DNA of 13,866 nucleotides, taken from contig DATIPA010000199.1 of assembly GCA_035472475.1 (NCBI GenBank), positions 1-13,866 of the forward strand. Direction: 5' to 3'. The position numbers and the translations under genes are program-made. The notes under the pieces are model-generated. The model was not told the DNA's origin. It worked only from the letters and a program-made list of their open reading frames with translations, and did no database searches. The stretch is from JAFAXD01 sp035472475 (lineage in GTDB: Bacteria > Pseudomonadota > Alphaproteobacteria > Rhizobiales > Xanthobacteraceae). Positions 1 to 7,200 of the stretch are shown here, one piece after another (within the stretch, counting starts at the first letter, position 1; each line of letters starts with the position of its first letter).

Positions 1-1
1 G

Positions 2-391
2 CAGGTCGGGCACCTCGACCGCAGGCTGGCGCTCGCACTGTTGCTGCACGATGCGCCCGAATACGTAATCGGCGACATGATCACGCCGTTCAAGGCGGTG
101 ATCGGCGACACCTACAAGGCAGTCGAGAAGCGCCTCTTGACAGCAATCCATCTGCGGTTCGGCCTGCCGCCCGAACTGCCGGCGGAAGTCCGCCGTGTCA
201 TCAAGACCGCGGATGCGGGCGCGGCGTTTCTTGAAGCCACGGTCCTCGCAGGCTTTGCAATCGAGGAGGCGTTGCGGTTCTTCGGCGCGCGCCCGGCGCT
301 GCCGGCGGCGGCCGAGCGCGAGTATCTGGCGCCCTGGTCCGCCGAAACCGCCGAGAAGCGCTATCTCGCGCACTTCCGCCGGATCGAATGA
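2..391 (+). CDS. HD-domain phosphohydrolase, YfbR-like (5' end outside window)
   Basis: This is the C-terminal 129 residues of a gene that enters from the left edge, with the frame open from base 2 and a TGA stop. The visible LLHDAPEYVIGD segment (about residues 13-24), followed by a threonine-proline-phenylalanine-lysine run, matches the second metal-binding His-Asp region of HD hydrolases. It most resembles E. coli YfbR (5'-deoxynucleotidase), which has a similar HDASE..TGD..TPVK segment. Family members are cytoplasmic, metal-dependent phosphomonoesterases acting on nucleotides; the substrate here is unknown. The first HD-type histidine and the N-terminus lie outside the window. A TTG at base 41 is internal to the domain and is not a real start. 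The gene ends 28 nt before the convergent Bug receptor gene. The superfamily call is strong; the exact substrate class is inference. Confidence 0.82.
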   Translation, partial: QVGHLDRRLALALLLHDAPEYVIGDMITPFKAVIGDTYKAVEKRLLTAIHLRFGLPPELPAEVRRVIKTADAGAAFLEATVLAGFAIEEALRFFGARPALPAAAEREYLAPWSAETAEKRYLAHFRRIE

Positions 392-419
392 TCCCAGCGT
401 TAAATGTCGCGTTTAGGCT

Positions 420-1406
420 CTACTGCGACCCCTCCAAACCGAGCGATTTGACAAGCTTGCCCCATTTCGCGGTCTCGGACTTGACGTAGGCCTCGGTGTC
501 CGGGATCGACGGCGGGTTGAGCGGGATCAGCCCCAGGTTGGTGATCTTCTGCTGGATCTCCGGACTGCTCATGATGCGCCCCATCTCATCATGCAGTTTG
601 GTGACGATCGGAGCCGGCGTGCCGCTGCGCGCGAACAGCGCGTGCCACGACACCGCCTCGAAATCCTTCGCGTCCGAGACCTCGCGCATCGGCGCAACGT
701 CGCTGATCGTCGGCAGCCGCTGCGCCGAGGACACCGCGAGCGCGCGCAGCTTGCCGTCCTTGATCAGCGGCACCGAAGCGCCGGCTTCCGCGAACGCCAA
801 GCTCACGTGACCCGCCGCAATGTCCGAGATCGACTGCGGACTGTTCTTGTAGGGCACGTGCACCATATCGAGCTCAAACCGTTGCTTGAGATACTCCATG
901 ACAAGGTGCGGCACGCCGCCGGTTCCGGACGAGCTATAGGACAGCTTGCCGGGATTATCCCTGGCATATTTGATGAGATCGGCCACCGAATTGATCGGCA
1001 GCGCCGGATTGACCACCAGAATGAACGGCGACTTGACGTAGAGCGACAGCGGCACGAAGTCGCGCAACGTGTCGTAGTTCGGATTCTTCAGCGTCGTGGC
1101 GTTGATCGACGCGCCCGCACTGGTCATTGCAAGCAGCGAATAGCCGTCGGCTGGAGCCGGCAGCACGGCGTTGATCGCAAGCGTCTGGAAGGCGCCCGGC
1201 TTGTTCTCGATAATGACCGGTTTGCCCAACGCCTGCGACAGCTGATCGCCGTAGAGGCGCACGATCACGTCCATCCCGGTGCCGGGCGCGAGCGGCACAT
1301 CAATCGTGATCGGTCGTGTCGGATAGTCGTCGGCCCGCGCCGGCTGTAACGCAAGTCCCGCAAGGCCCAACAGCAGCAGGGCCGACCGCGCGGCTGTTCG
1401 CAACAT
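420..1406 (-). CDS. Bug/TctC-family tripartite tricarboxylate transporter substrate-binding protein
   Basis: The 328-residue protein is a periplasmic solute receptor of the Bug (TctC) family, which captures carboxylates and related small molecules. Residues 1-25 form a signal peptide: an Arg-containing start, a Leu/Ala-rich core and a PARA-type cleavage site. The mature part opens with DDYPTRPITIDVPLAPG and the conserved ligand loop GTGMDVIVR (residues 42-50, Asp46). The second ligand loop, SSSGTGGVPH, lies mid-protein, followed by VPYKN. I chose the ATG at 1406 because an AGGAGG-containing ribosome-binding site precedes it; the frame stays open to 1595, but that extension (RGRAAPAIVGAK) would bury the signal peptide. 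No TctA or TctB membrane genes are nearby, so it is an orphan receptor, as is common in Bradyrhizobium and Bordetella relatives. The ligand is unknown. The gene is divergent from the small gene at 1613. Confidence 0.93.
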   Translation of the reverse strand: MLRTAARSALLLLGLAGLALQPARADDYPTRPITIDVPLAPGTGMDVIVRLYGDQLSQALGKPVIIENKPGAFQTLAINAVLPAPADGYSLLAMTSAGASINATTLKNPNYDTLRDFVPLSLYVKSPFILVVNPALPINSVADLIKYARDNPGKLSYSSSGTGGVPHLVMEYLKQRFELDMVHVPYKNSPQSISDIAAGHVSLAFAEAGASVPLIKDGKLRALAVSSAQRLPTISDVAPMREVSDAKDFEAVSWHALFARSGTPAPIVTKLHDEMGRIMSSPEIQQKITNLGLIPLNPPSIPDTEAYVKSETAKWGKLVKSLGLEGSQ

Positions 1407-1438
1407 CCCTCGTCCTCCTCGTGGCTCGTGCTCGCCGA

Positions 1439-1464
1439 TGTGGGCGGCATGTTTTGCGCCCACA
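1439..1464. promoter_or_regulatory. 8-bp inverted repeat in the leader of the Bug receptor gene
   Basis: TGTGGGCG (1439-1446) and CGCCCACA (1457-1464) are perfect inverted copies separated by 10 nt. The element lies 33 nt upstream of the receptor start codon, in the divergent region between 1406 and 1613. Neither side has a run of T, so it does not look like an intrinsic terminator. It could be an operator for an unlinked regulator or an mRNA hairpin close to the ribosome-binding site. Its function is inference. Confidence 0.4.
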
Positions 1465-1612
1465 ATGGCGGGAGCGGCGCGGCCCCGCAACGGTGAAAAT
1501 CCAGGTGCGACAGATTTTCCAAGCCCCGACAAGGCCTTCCACCCATAAACGCGGCGTAAACGGTTTGTGGCAAGACTGCCGGACCAAGTGATCATTATCC
1601 GGAGTGAGTTGC

Positions 1613-1858
1613 GTGAGCCGAGATCGTCACCTCGACCGGCTGGCCAAAGAGCACGCGGCCGCCAAAGCAGAGAGCGAGCGCATCTGGCAGTTGCTGCAAA
1701 CCGAACTGCGCGCCGGCACGCCGACGCGCGAGCTTGCGGCGCTCGAAGACCGCATGTGGGAAGCGATGCACCGATTGCGCAAGGCGAGCACGGAATTGTC
1801 GGAAGGCTCGTGCGCGGCCTGGAAAGGCTTTCCGAGACAGACGCGGCGATCTGGATAG
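1613..1858 (+). CDS. Small charged helical protein of unknown function
   Basis: The 81-residue protein is not recognised. It is rich in Ala, Glu, Arg and Leu, with two predicted amphipathic helices (about residues 5-33 and 38-64) whose Leu/Trp spacing suggests a short coiled coil or helical hairpin. The tail is basic (RQTRRSG). It has no signal peptide or membrane segment. I chose the GTG at 1613 because a GGAG at 1601-1604 sits 8 nt upstream; a GTG at 1604 in the same frame overlaps that site and is less likely. The stop is 18 nt before the alpha/beta hydrolase start, so the two are probably co-transcribed. The case for coding rests on start-site quality, sensible composition and tight spacing, without a known family. 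Confidence 0.6.
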   Translation: MSRDRHLDRLAKEHAAAKAESERIWQLLQTELRAGTPTRELAALEDRMWEAMHRLRKASTELSEGSCAAWKGFPRQTRRSG

Positions 1859-1876
1859 ATTAGGCTCAATGGCCAG

Positions 1877-2563
1877 ATGCCCGAGACCATCAAGGTCGAT
1901 GTCGCGCCGGCCGACCAGGTAACAGCCCTGCTCTATCCCGCCGGCGCGAGCAACGCCGCGGGCATCAGTCTGATCCTCGGTCACGGCGCTGGCACGGATC
2001 AGCGCAACGCCTTCATGGTGAGCTTCGCAACCGAGCTTGCCGAACGCGGCATCGAGGCGGTCACATTCAACTTTCTCTACACCGAACACCGCCGCCGCAT
2101 ACCGGACCGTAACGATCGGCTGGAAGTCTGTTACCGGGCGGTGATCGACGCGGTGGGTAATCGGATTGGCCGCAACAAGCTCGCGATCGGCGGCAAATCG
2201 ATGGGCGGCCGGATCGCCTCGCAGGTCGCGGCCAACACGCCGCTCGATCTCGCCGGGCTGGTGTTTCTCGGCTATCCGCTGCATCCGCCCGGCAAGCCGG
2301 ATCAGTTGCGGTCAAAACACCTCCCAAGCATCCGCGCGCCCATGCTGTTCGTGCAGGGGGCGCGCGACGCATTTGGAACCCCCGGCGAATTGCGCCCCAT
2401 CATCCGGGAACTCGGAACCGCCGCCGAACTTTTCGTCATCGAAGACGGCGACCACTCGTTCAAGGTTCCGAAGAAAACCGGAATTCCGCAACAGGACGTC
2501 TATAGATCGATCTTCGATCACGTCGTTCAATGGCTGAATGAGGCCGCCCGGCATCCGAACTAG
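1877..2563 (+). CDS. Alpha/beta hydrolase, KANL3/Tex30 (dienelactone hydrolase-like) type
   Basis: The 228-residue cytoplasmic protein has a complete alpha/beta-hydrolase core. The oxyanion-region GHGAG is at residues 35-39, the nucleophile elbow GGKSMGG puts Ser108 in place, the acid is Asp164 in GARDAFGT, and the base is His193 in DGDHSF. The GHGAG...FNF..GKSMGGR arrangement and the short length match the bacterial proteins grouped with human TEX30/KANSL3, which are predicted hydrolases of unknown substrate. No signal peptide is present. The ribosome-binding site is weak, consistent with translation downstream of the small gene 18 nt upstream. An ATG at 1869 is out of frame. All triad residues are present, so an active esterase or thioesterase is likely, but its substrate cannot be inferred from the neighbours. 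Confidence 0.9.
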   Translation: MPETIKVDVAPADQVTALLYPAGASNAAGISLILGHGAGTDQRNAFMVSFATELAERGIEAVTFNFLYTEHRRRIPDRNDRLEVCYRAVIDAVGNRIGRNKLAIGGKSMGGRIASQVAANTPLDLAGLVFLGYPLHPPGKPDQLRSKHLPSIRAPMLFVQGARDAFGTPGELRPIIRELGTAAELFVIEDGDHSFKVPKKTGIPQQDVYRSIFDHVVQWLNEAARHPN

Positions 2564-2628
2564 CAGGCCGTCGCGCCTGAAACAGCCACATTCGCGCAGT
2601 ACCCGCCGCGCGCTATGATGAGGCGGAC

Positions 2629-3135
2629 ATGATTCACGTTTGCTCCCTCGCGCGCCTGCACACCACGATCGAGGAGACCGGGGCGCGCCACGTCGTGACG
2701 CTGCTCGCGGTCGAGGACGAGGTCCGTCTGCCCGACGCGGTGCCGGCTGGCAATCATCTGCGCCTGCAGATGCACGACATCACCGGCCCGATGGACGGCT
2801 ACGTCCCCCCCGACGTCGCGCACATCGAGCAACTACTGACATTTGTCCAGGGCTGGCGCCGCGACGCGCCGCTGGTGATCCATTGCTATGCCGGCATCAG
2901 CCGGTCGACCGCCGCGGCGTTCACCGCGGTGTGCGCCCTCAACCCGCGTCGCGACGAAAGGTTGATCGCGCAGGCGCTACGCCGCGCCTCGCGCACGGCC
3001 TATCCCAATCCGCGTATCGTTTCGCTCGCCGATCAGGTTCTCGCCCGCCAGGGCCGCATGGTAGCCGCGGTCGAGGCGATCGGTCGCGGAACGATCGCTG
3101 CCGAAGGCGAGCCGTTCCGGCTTGATCTTGAGTAA
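2629..3135 (+). CDS. Dual-specificity / tyrosine phosphatase-like protein
   Basis: The 168-residue cytoplasmic protein carries the cysteine phosphatase signature HCYAGISRS: His85, catalytic Cys86 and phosphate-binding Arg92 in the C-x5-R loop. Asp50 or Asp56, in the segment HDITGPMDGY, is the likely general acid. The compact fold and the loop resemble predicted protein tyrosine phosphatases that are conserved among Rhizobiales. Known relatives hydrolyse phosphotyrosine, phosphoserine or non-protein phosphoesters, so the substrate is open. The ATG at 2629 follows a GAGGCGG ribosome-binding site. Its stop is 3 nt before the NUDIX-like regulator, indicating one transcript and possibly translational coupling. 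A link between phosphatase activity and NAD control would be new and is only inferred from this spacing. Confidence 0.88.
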   Translation: MIHVCSLARLHTTIEETGARHVVTLLAVEDEVRLPDAVPAGNHLRLQMHDITGPMDGYVPPDVAHIEQLLTFVQGWRRDAPLVIHCYAGISRSTAAAFTAVCALNPRRDERLIAQALRRASRTAYPNPRIVSLADQVLARQGRMVAAVEAIGRGTIAAEGEPFRLDLE

Positions 3136-3138
3136 GCG

Positions 3139-4113
3139 ATGGCGGCCCGGACCGAGATCGAAATCGGGCTGAACGCCGCCATCGTTTCGATCGAGGACGA
3201 CGAGCCGCAGATCCTGGTGGCCGGTGAGCGGGCGGGCGAACCGCGCGCCGGACTTCCATTCGGCCCGTTCGATCCGCTGCAGCACCACACCTTCGAAATC
3301 GGACTGCGCGCCTGGGTCAAGGCGCAGACCGGGCTTGCGGTCGGCTACGTGGAGCAGCTCTACACTTTCGGCGATCGTGGTCGGCACGCGCGCGCCGGCG
3401 ACACCGGTCCGCACGTGGTGTCGGTCGGGTATCTGGCGCTCACCCGGATGCCCGAGAACGGGGCGGTGCTGACGTCGGCGGGCGCGGGCTTCGAGCCCTG
3501 GTATCGCTTCTTTCCGTGGGAGGACTGGCGCGCCGGCCGGCCCGAGATCCTCGACGACGCCATTCTGCCGCTGCTCACCGAGTGGGCGGCGCGTCCGGTG
3601 CGCGACGAGCCGGCGCGGCCGCTCGGACGGCGTGAGCAGTTGCGGCTGTGCTTCGGGGTCGGCGGCACGCCCTGGGACGAAGAGAAGGCGCTCGACCGGT
3701 ACGAGCTTCTGTACGAGGCTGGACTGGTCGACGAAGCCCGGCGCGACGGTCGCGAGGCCGCGCTCGCGCACAAAAATCTGCCGGCGCTTGGCGAATCAAT
3801 GCGGTTCGATCACCGCCGCGTGCTGGCGACCGCGATCGCGCGCCTGCGCGCCAAGCTTAAATACCGGCCGGTGATCTTTGAGCTGATGCGCCCCGAATTC
3901 ACCCTGACCGAGCTGCAGCATACGGTTGAAGCGATTTCCGGTCGCCATCTGCACAAGCAGAACTTTCGCCGGCTGGTGGAGAATACCGAGCTGGTCGAAC
4001 CGACCGGCGATCAATCGACCACGACGGGTGGCCGGCCGGCCGCGATCTTCCGTTTTCGCCGCGAAGTTGTGCAGGAACGCCCGGCGCCGGGGTTGCGCCT
4101 GGGAGGGCGCTAG
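3139..4113 (+). CDS. NUDIX-like winged-helix NAD regulator (NrtR/NadQ type)
   Basis: The 324-residue protein has an N-terminal NUDIX-like domain (about residues 8-150) and a C-terminal winged-helix domain (about 238-310) with the segment KYRPVIFELM, then FTLTELQHTVEAISG and LHKQNFRRLVE. This is the architecture of NrtR-type regulators and of the alphaproteobacterial NAD-biosynthesis regulator that I recall as NadQ (COG4111). Where the catalytic Nudix box (G-x5-E-x7-RE-x2-EE-x-G) should be, the sequence reads GPFDPLQHHTFEIGLRAWVK, without the paired glutamates. The domain is therefore probably a ligand sensor with no hydrolase activity. It starts 3 nt after the phosphatase stop, and its stop codon shares a CTAG with that of the convergent gene at 4110. 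No nadA, nadB or nadC gene is in the window. The architecture is clear; the NAD role is inferred from family knowledge. Confidence 0.85.
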   Translation: MAARTEIEIGLNAAIVSIEDDEPQILVAGERAGEPRAGLPFGPFDPLQHHTFEIGLRAWVKAQTGLAVGYVEQLYTFGDRGRHARAGDTGPHVVSVGYLALTRMPENGAVLTSAGAGFEPWYRFFPWEDWRAGRPEILDDAILPLLTEWAARPVRDEPARPLGRREQLRLCFGVGGTPWDEEKALDRYELLYEAGLVDEARRDGREAALAHKNLPALGESMRFDHRRVLATAIARLRAKLKYRPVIFELMRPEFTLTELQHTVEAISGRHLHKQNFRRLVENTELVEPTGDQSTTTGGRPAAIFRFRREVVQERPAPGLRLGGR

Positions 4114-4559
4114 CGCTGGTTGGTGATTGCCGACTGTACCTGCTGGACTGTGCTGCCGGACTGGGCGAAGTGCACCCGGCCATCGCGGCGCACAAAATCG
4201 CAATAGGCGAAGCCCATGCCGGCCAGTGAGCCGCGGAAGCGATTGTTGTCCACCTGGTTGACGTTGAAGCAGGGCTCCATCGGCAGCCCGCGCACCGAGG
4301 CGCAGATTCCTGCCTGGTTCACCCGGATCGTGCCGGGCGGCAACGTCACGTAATGCATGGGTCCGGTGCCGCGCACACGGATCGTTCCAGTGACCGATCC
4401 GTCCGCCATGATACGGCCGGCGCCAGTGGTACCTTCGAAGCAGGTATAGGCGAACATTTTACCGGCGACGAACGCCTTCGCCTGCTCGGGTCGCAGCTCG
4501 CCCGCCTGAGCCGGGATCACCGCCGCAAGAGCCGCCAATGCAAAGACCTGTCGCCGCAT
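4110..4559 (-). CDS. Small exported four-cysteine protein of unknown function
   Basis: The 149-residue protein has a signal peptide, MRRQVFALAALAAVIPAQA, with predicted cleavage after residue 19. The mature domain of about 130 residues has four cysteines (Cys40, Cys86, Cys97, Cys120), enough for two disulfides in the periplasm. It contains beta-rich segments such as GRIMADGSVTGTIRVRG and aromatic-rich FAYTCFEG and FAYCDFVRRDGR. I do not recognise a named family, although similar small secreted hypothetical proteins occur in Bradyrhizobium-like genomes. I chose the ATG at 4559 because it starts the signal peptide exactly; an in-frame start at 4589 would add ten residues before it. The gene lies 86 nt downstream of acuI on the same strand and may share its transcript or use its own promoter in the AT-rich gap. 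Confidence 0.82.
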   Translation of the reverse strand: MRRQVFALAALAAVIPAQAGELRPEQAKAFVAGKMFAYTCFEGTTGAGRIMADGSVTGTIRVRGTGPMHYVTLPPGTIRVNQAGICASVRGLPMEPCFNVNQVDNNRFRGSLAGMGFAYCDFVRRDGRVHFAQSGSTVQQVQSAITNQR

Positions 4560-4626
4560 GATCCACCCCGCCTGCCTGTTCTTAACCAAATATTACCCCA
4601 ATTTCTTAATCAACTCCTTACCATAT

Positions 4627-4645
4627 TGAGCCGTTCCCCGGCAGC

Positions 4646-4648
<3 letters not shown>
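4627..4648 (-). terminator. Possible hairpin at the 3' end of acuI
   Basis: Read on the minus strand, the acuI stop codon begins a stem: TGA-GCT-GCCG, loop GGGAA, then CGGCTCA. This gives seven base pairs with a 3-nt bulge. No T-run follows, so intrinsic termination would be weak. It may instead be an mRNA 3'-end stabiliser or a chance fold. Confidence 0.25.
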
Positions 4649-5635
<987 letters not shown>

Positions 5636-5672
5636 GGTGTTTCACCCCATTCCGATGATCGAAAGTGTCCGA

Positions 5673-6605
5673 TCATAGCCATTTCTCCGGCGCGCCCCGC
5701 AGTGCGGCGAGCGCCGCGCCGGTAGCGTGCTCGCGCCGGTAATCGCTCACGGCACGATGCCGCGCAATCACGCGCAGCAGGTTTGCGTCGATCAAACCCG
5801 CGGCGCGAAACGCCGCGACATCGTGCCACAAGGCGTCGAAACGGCGGTCGCGCACATGCGACACGAGAACCTTGGTCGCGAGGTAGGACGCGACCGCCGG
5901 AAACCGCGACGCATATTCTGGGCGTTCGCGCACGTAGGCCACGAGGCCGGATGCGGCCTTGCGCCATTCGTTAGACAGGCTGTCGTCGACCCAGTTCTTT
6001 TCCCACAGCACGTCCGGGAGCAGCCGTCCGCCACCACGGCGCGCCAACCGGATCAGGAACTCGCGATCCTCGGCGAGCCGCAGCGCCGGGCAAAAACCGC
6101 CGGCGGCCATCGCATCGTCCCGGCGCACCGTCATGCTGGACGCCTCGACCGGAACGAGATCGCAGATCAGCGCCCATTCGAAGGCCTCGCGCCGCAGCGT
6201 CACATCCGGGACGCGCGCCTCGCGCGGCGTTCCACGATCGAAGCGCAGCGCCGAGGACAGCACACAAACAACGTCCGCATCGGCGAGCGCGGCGAGCGGG
6301 GCCGCGAGCCGGCCGGGCCGGTAGCGATCGTCCGAATCAAGAAACGCGACGACCGGCGCGCGCGCCGCCGTGAGGCCGCGGTTGCGCGCGCCGCTCGGGC
6401 CGAGATTCGACCCGACGGTGACGATCCGGACCCGCGGGTCGGCGAGCGTCGCGAGATAATCGCGCGTGCCGTCGGTCGACGCGTCGTCGACGATGATCAA
6501 CTCGAAATCGACGCCATCCTGCGCGAGCACGCTCGCAATCGCGCGCGGCAGCAACGCGGCCCGGTTGTAGGTCGCAAGCACGACCGAGATGTCGGGGCCG
6601 GCCAT
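5673..6605 (-). CDS. Family 2 glycosyltransferase
   Basis: The 310-residue protein has a GT-A fold. It starts with ISVVLATYNR (residues 6-15), the nucleotide-binding IIVDDASTDGT (37-47) and GPSGARNRGL (69-78), followed by the metal-binding FLDSDD (88-93, DxD). The later AEDREFLIRLARRGG (178-192) contains the catalytic-type ED. The C-terminal 100 residues are helical, without clear transmembrane segments, so it is probably a cytoplasmic enzyme acting at the membrane on a polysaccharide or lipid acceptor. Donor and acceptor are unknown, and no polysaccharide cluster surrounds it. The ATG at 6605 has a weak GGAT ribosome-binding site. The gene is divergent from marR, 71 nt apart, so the palindrome at 6650-6669 could also influence it. 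The downstream acuI follows after 37 nt, suggesting read-through. Confidence 0.92.
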   Translation of the reverse strand: MAGPDISVVLATYNRAALLPRAIASVLAQDGVDFELIIVDDASTDGTRDYLATLADPRVRIVTVGSNLGPSGARNRGLTAARAPVVAFLDSDDRYRPGRLAAPLAALADADVVCVLSSALRFDRGTPREARVPDVTLRREAFEWALICDLVPVEASSMTVRRDDAMAAGGFCPALRLAEDREFLIRLARRGGGRLLPDVLWEKNWVDDSLSNEWRKAASGLVAYVRERPEYASRFPAVASYLATKVLVSHVRDRRFDALWHDVAAFRAAGLIDANLLRVIARHRAVSDYRREHATGAALAALRGAPEKWL

Positions 6606-6638
6606 CAGATCCAGGCATCCGAAGCCGGCGCGCCGGGC

Positions 6639-6667
6639 TTGCGTGAGATATATGATACTTGTATCAT
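6639..6667 (+). promoter_or_regulatory. Predicted sigma70-type promoter of marR
   Basis: TTGCGT at 6639-6644 and TATCAT at 6662-6667 are separated by 17 nt. The -10 hexamer matches consensus in 5 of 6 positions and the -35 only in 3. The -10 box lies inside the right arm of the palindrome at 6650-6669. The expected transcription start, near 6674, is only about 3 nt before the ATG at 6677, implying a leaderless or almost leaderless message. This was predicted by eye. Confidence 0.45.
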
Positions 6668-6669
6668 AT
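6650..6669. promoter_or_regulatory. Palindromic operator upstream of marR
   Basis: ATATGATAC, a TT spacer and GTATCATAT form a perfect 9-bp inverted repeat in the 71-nt region between the divergent glycosyltransferase and marR genes. It is AT-rich in an otherwise GC-rich window and ends 7 nt before the marR ATG. Size and symmetry fit a MarR dimer site, and the overlap with the predicted -10 box suggests repression by steric block. It is visible in the sequence; the identity of the binding protein is inferred from position. Confidence 0.7.
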
Positions 6670-6676
6670 CAATCGT

Positions 6677-7195
6677 ATGGATCGAGCCATAATCCGCAAG
6701 CGTGAAGCAAGCGCGCGCCCCGCCACCGAGACCGCGCCCGGATACCGGATTGCCGACTACCCGATGCATTATCTGGCGGCGATCCAGCGTCAGAACCAGC
6801 TCAATCTCGCGCGCGTGCTGCGCGCCTGCGACCTGTCGGTGCCGGCGTGGCGGGTGCTCTCGGCGCTCTCCGAGAAGGACGGGCAGACGGTCGGGCAAAT
6901 CGCAGCCCTGACCGTGCTCGATCGCTCCGGCCTCGGCCGGCTGCTGGAGCAGATGGAGGGCGATGATCTGGTCGAGCGCACGAGCCCGCCGCAGGATCGC
7001 CGCGCGGTGCTCATTCGCCTGACATCGTACGGGCGGCGCCGGTTTACCGCCGCATTGCCGCTGGTCGAAACGCATTATCGCCGCCTCCTGCGCGGGGTTG
7101 CGTCGCAAGACTTCAAGACCCTGATGCGCTTGCTGCGGCGGATCAAGGCCAACGCATTGATGATGACAGATGCGACCGATCTGGAGCCGGAGTGA
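6677..7195 (+). CDS. MarR-family transcriptional regulator
   Basis: The 172-residue protein has a winged helix-turn-helix. Helices around WRVLSALSEKDGQTVGQIAALTVLDRSGLGRLLEQMEGDDLVERTSPPQDRRAVLIRLTSYG span residues 58-119, with the Asp-Arg-Arg wing motif at 107-109. The flanking helices (28-55 and 125-160) would form the dimer interface. MarR proteins usually repress their own and adjacent genes until an aromatic acid, CoA thioester or similar ligand binds. The ATG at 6677 was chosen over an in-frame TTG at 6659 that lies inside the palindrome. No ribosome-binding site precedes 6677, which fits a leaderless start. The stop overlaps a GTG start of the next gene and lies 5 nt before its preferred ATG, so this and the MBL gene form an operon. 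An N-terminal basic tail of about 25 residues precedes the conserved core. Confidence 0.92.
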   Translation: MDRAIIRKREASARPATETAPGYRIADYPMHYLAAIQRQNQLNLARVLRACDLSVPAWRVLSALSEKDGQTVGQIAALTVLDRSGLGRLLEQMEGDDLVERTSPPQDRRAVLIRLTSYGRRRFTAALPLVETHYRRLLRGVASQDFKTLMRLLRRIKANALMMTDATDLEPE

Positions 7196-7200
7196 CCGCC

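Noticed and set aside
591..1349. Long open frame on the plus strand opposite the first Bug receptor
   Set aside because: It is the antisense of a well-supported gene in GC-rich DNA; its translation is Arg/His/Gln-rich with no family motif.
1407..1595. N-terminal extension of the first Bug receptor
   Set aside because: A strong ribosome-binding site and signal peptide begin at 1406; the extension would hide the export signal.
2591..2619. Possible promoter before the phosphatase gene (TTCGCG, 17 nt, TATGAT)
   Set aside because: The -10 is good but the -35 is poor, and the implied start would lie inside the ribosome-binding site.
2977..3771. Minus-strand frame opposite the phosphatase and NUDIX-like regulator genes
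   Set aside because: It spans the junction of two real genes and shows no recognisable domain or start signal.
5727..6692. A 321-codon plus-strand frame opposite the glycosyltransferase
   Set aside because: It has antisense composition (Arg, His, Ala repeats) and runs through the palindrome and the divergent promoter region. The glycosyltransferase motifs on the other strand are unambiguous.
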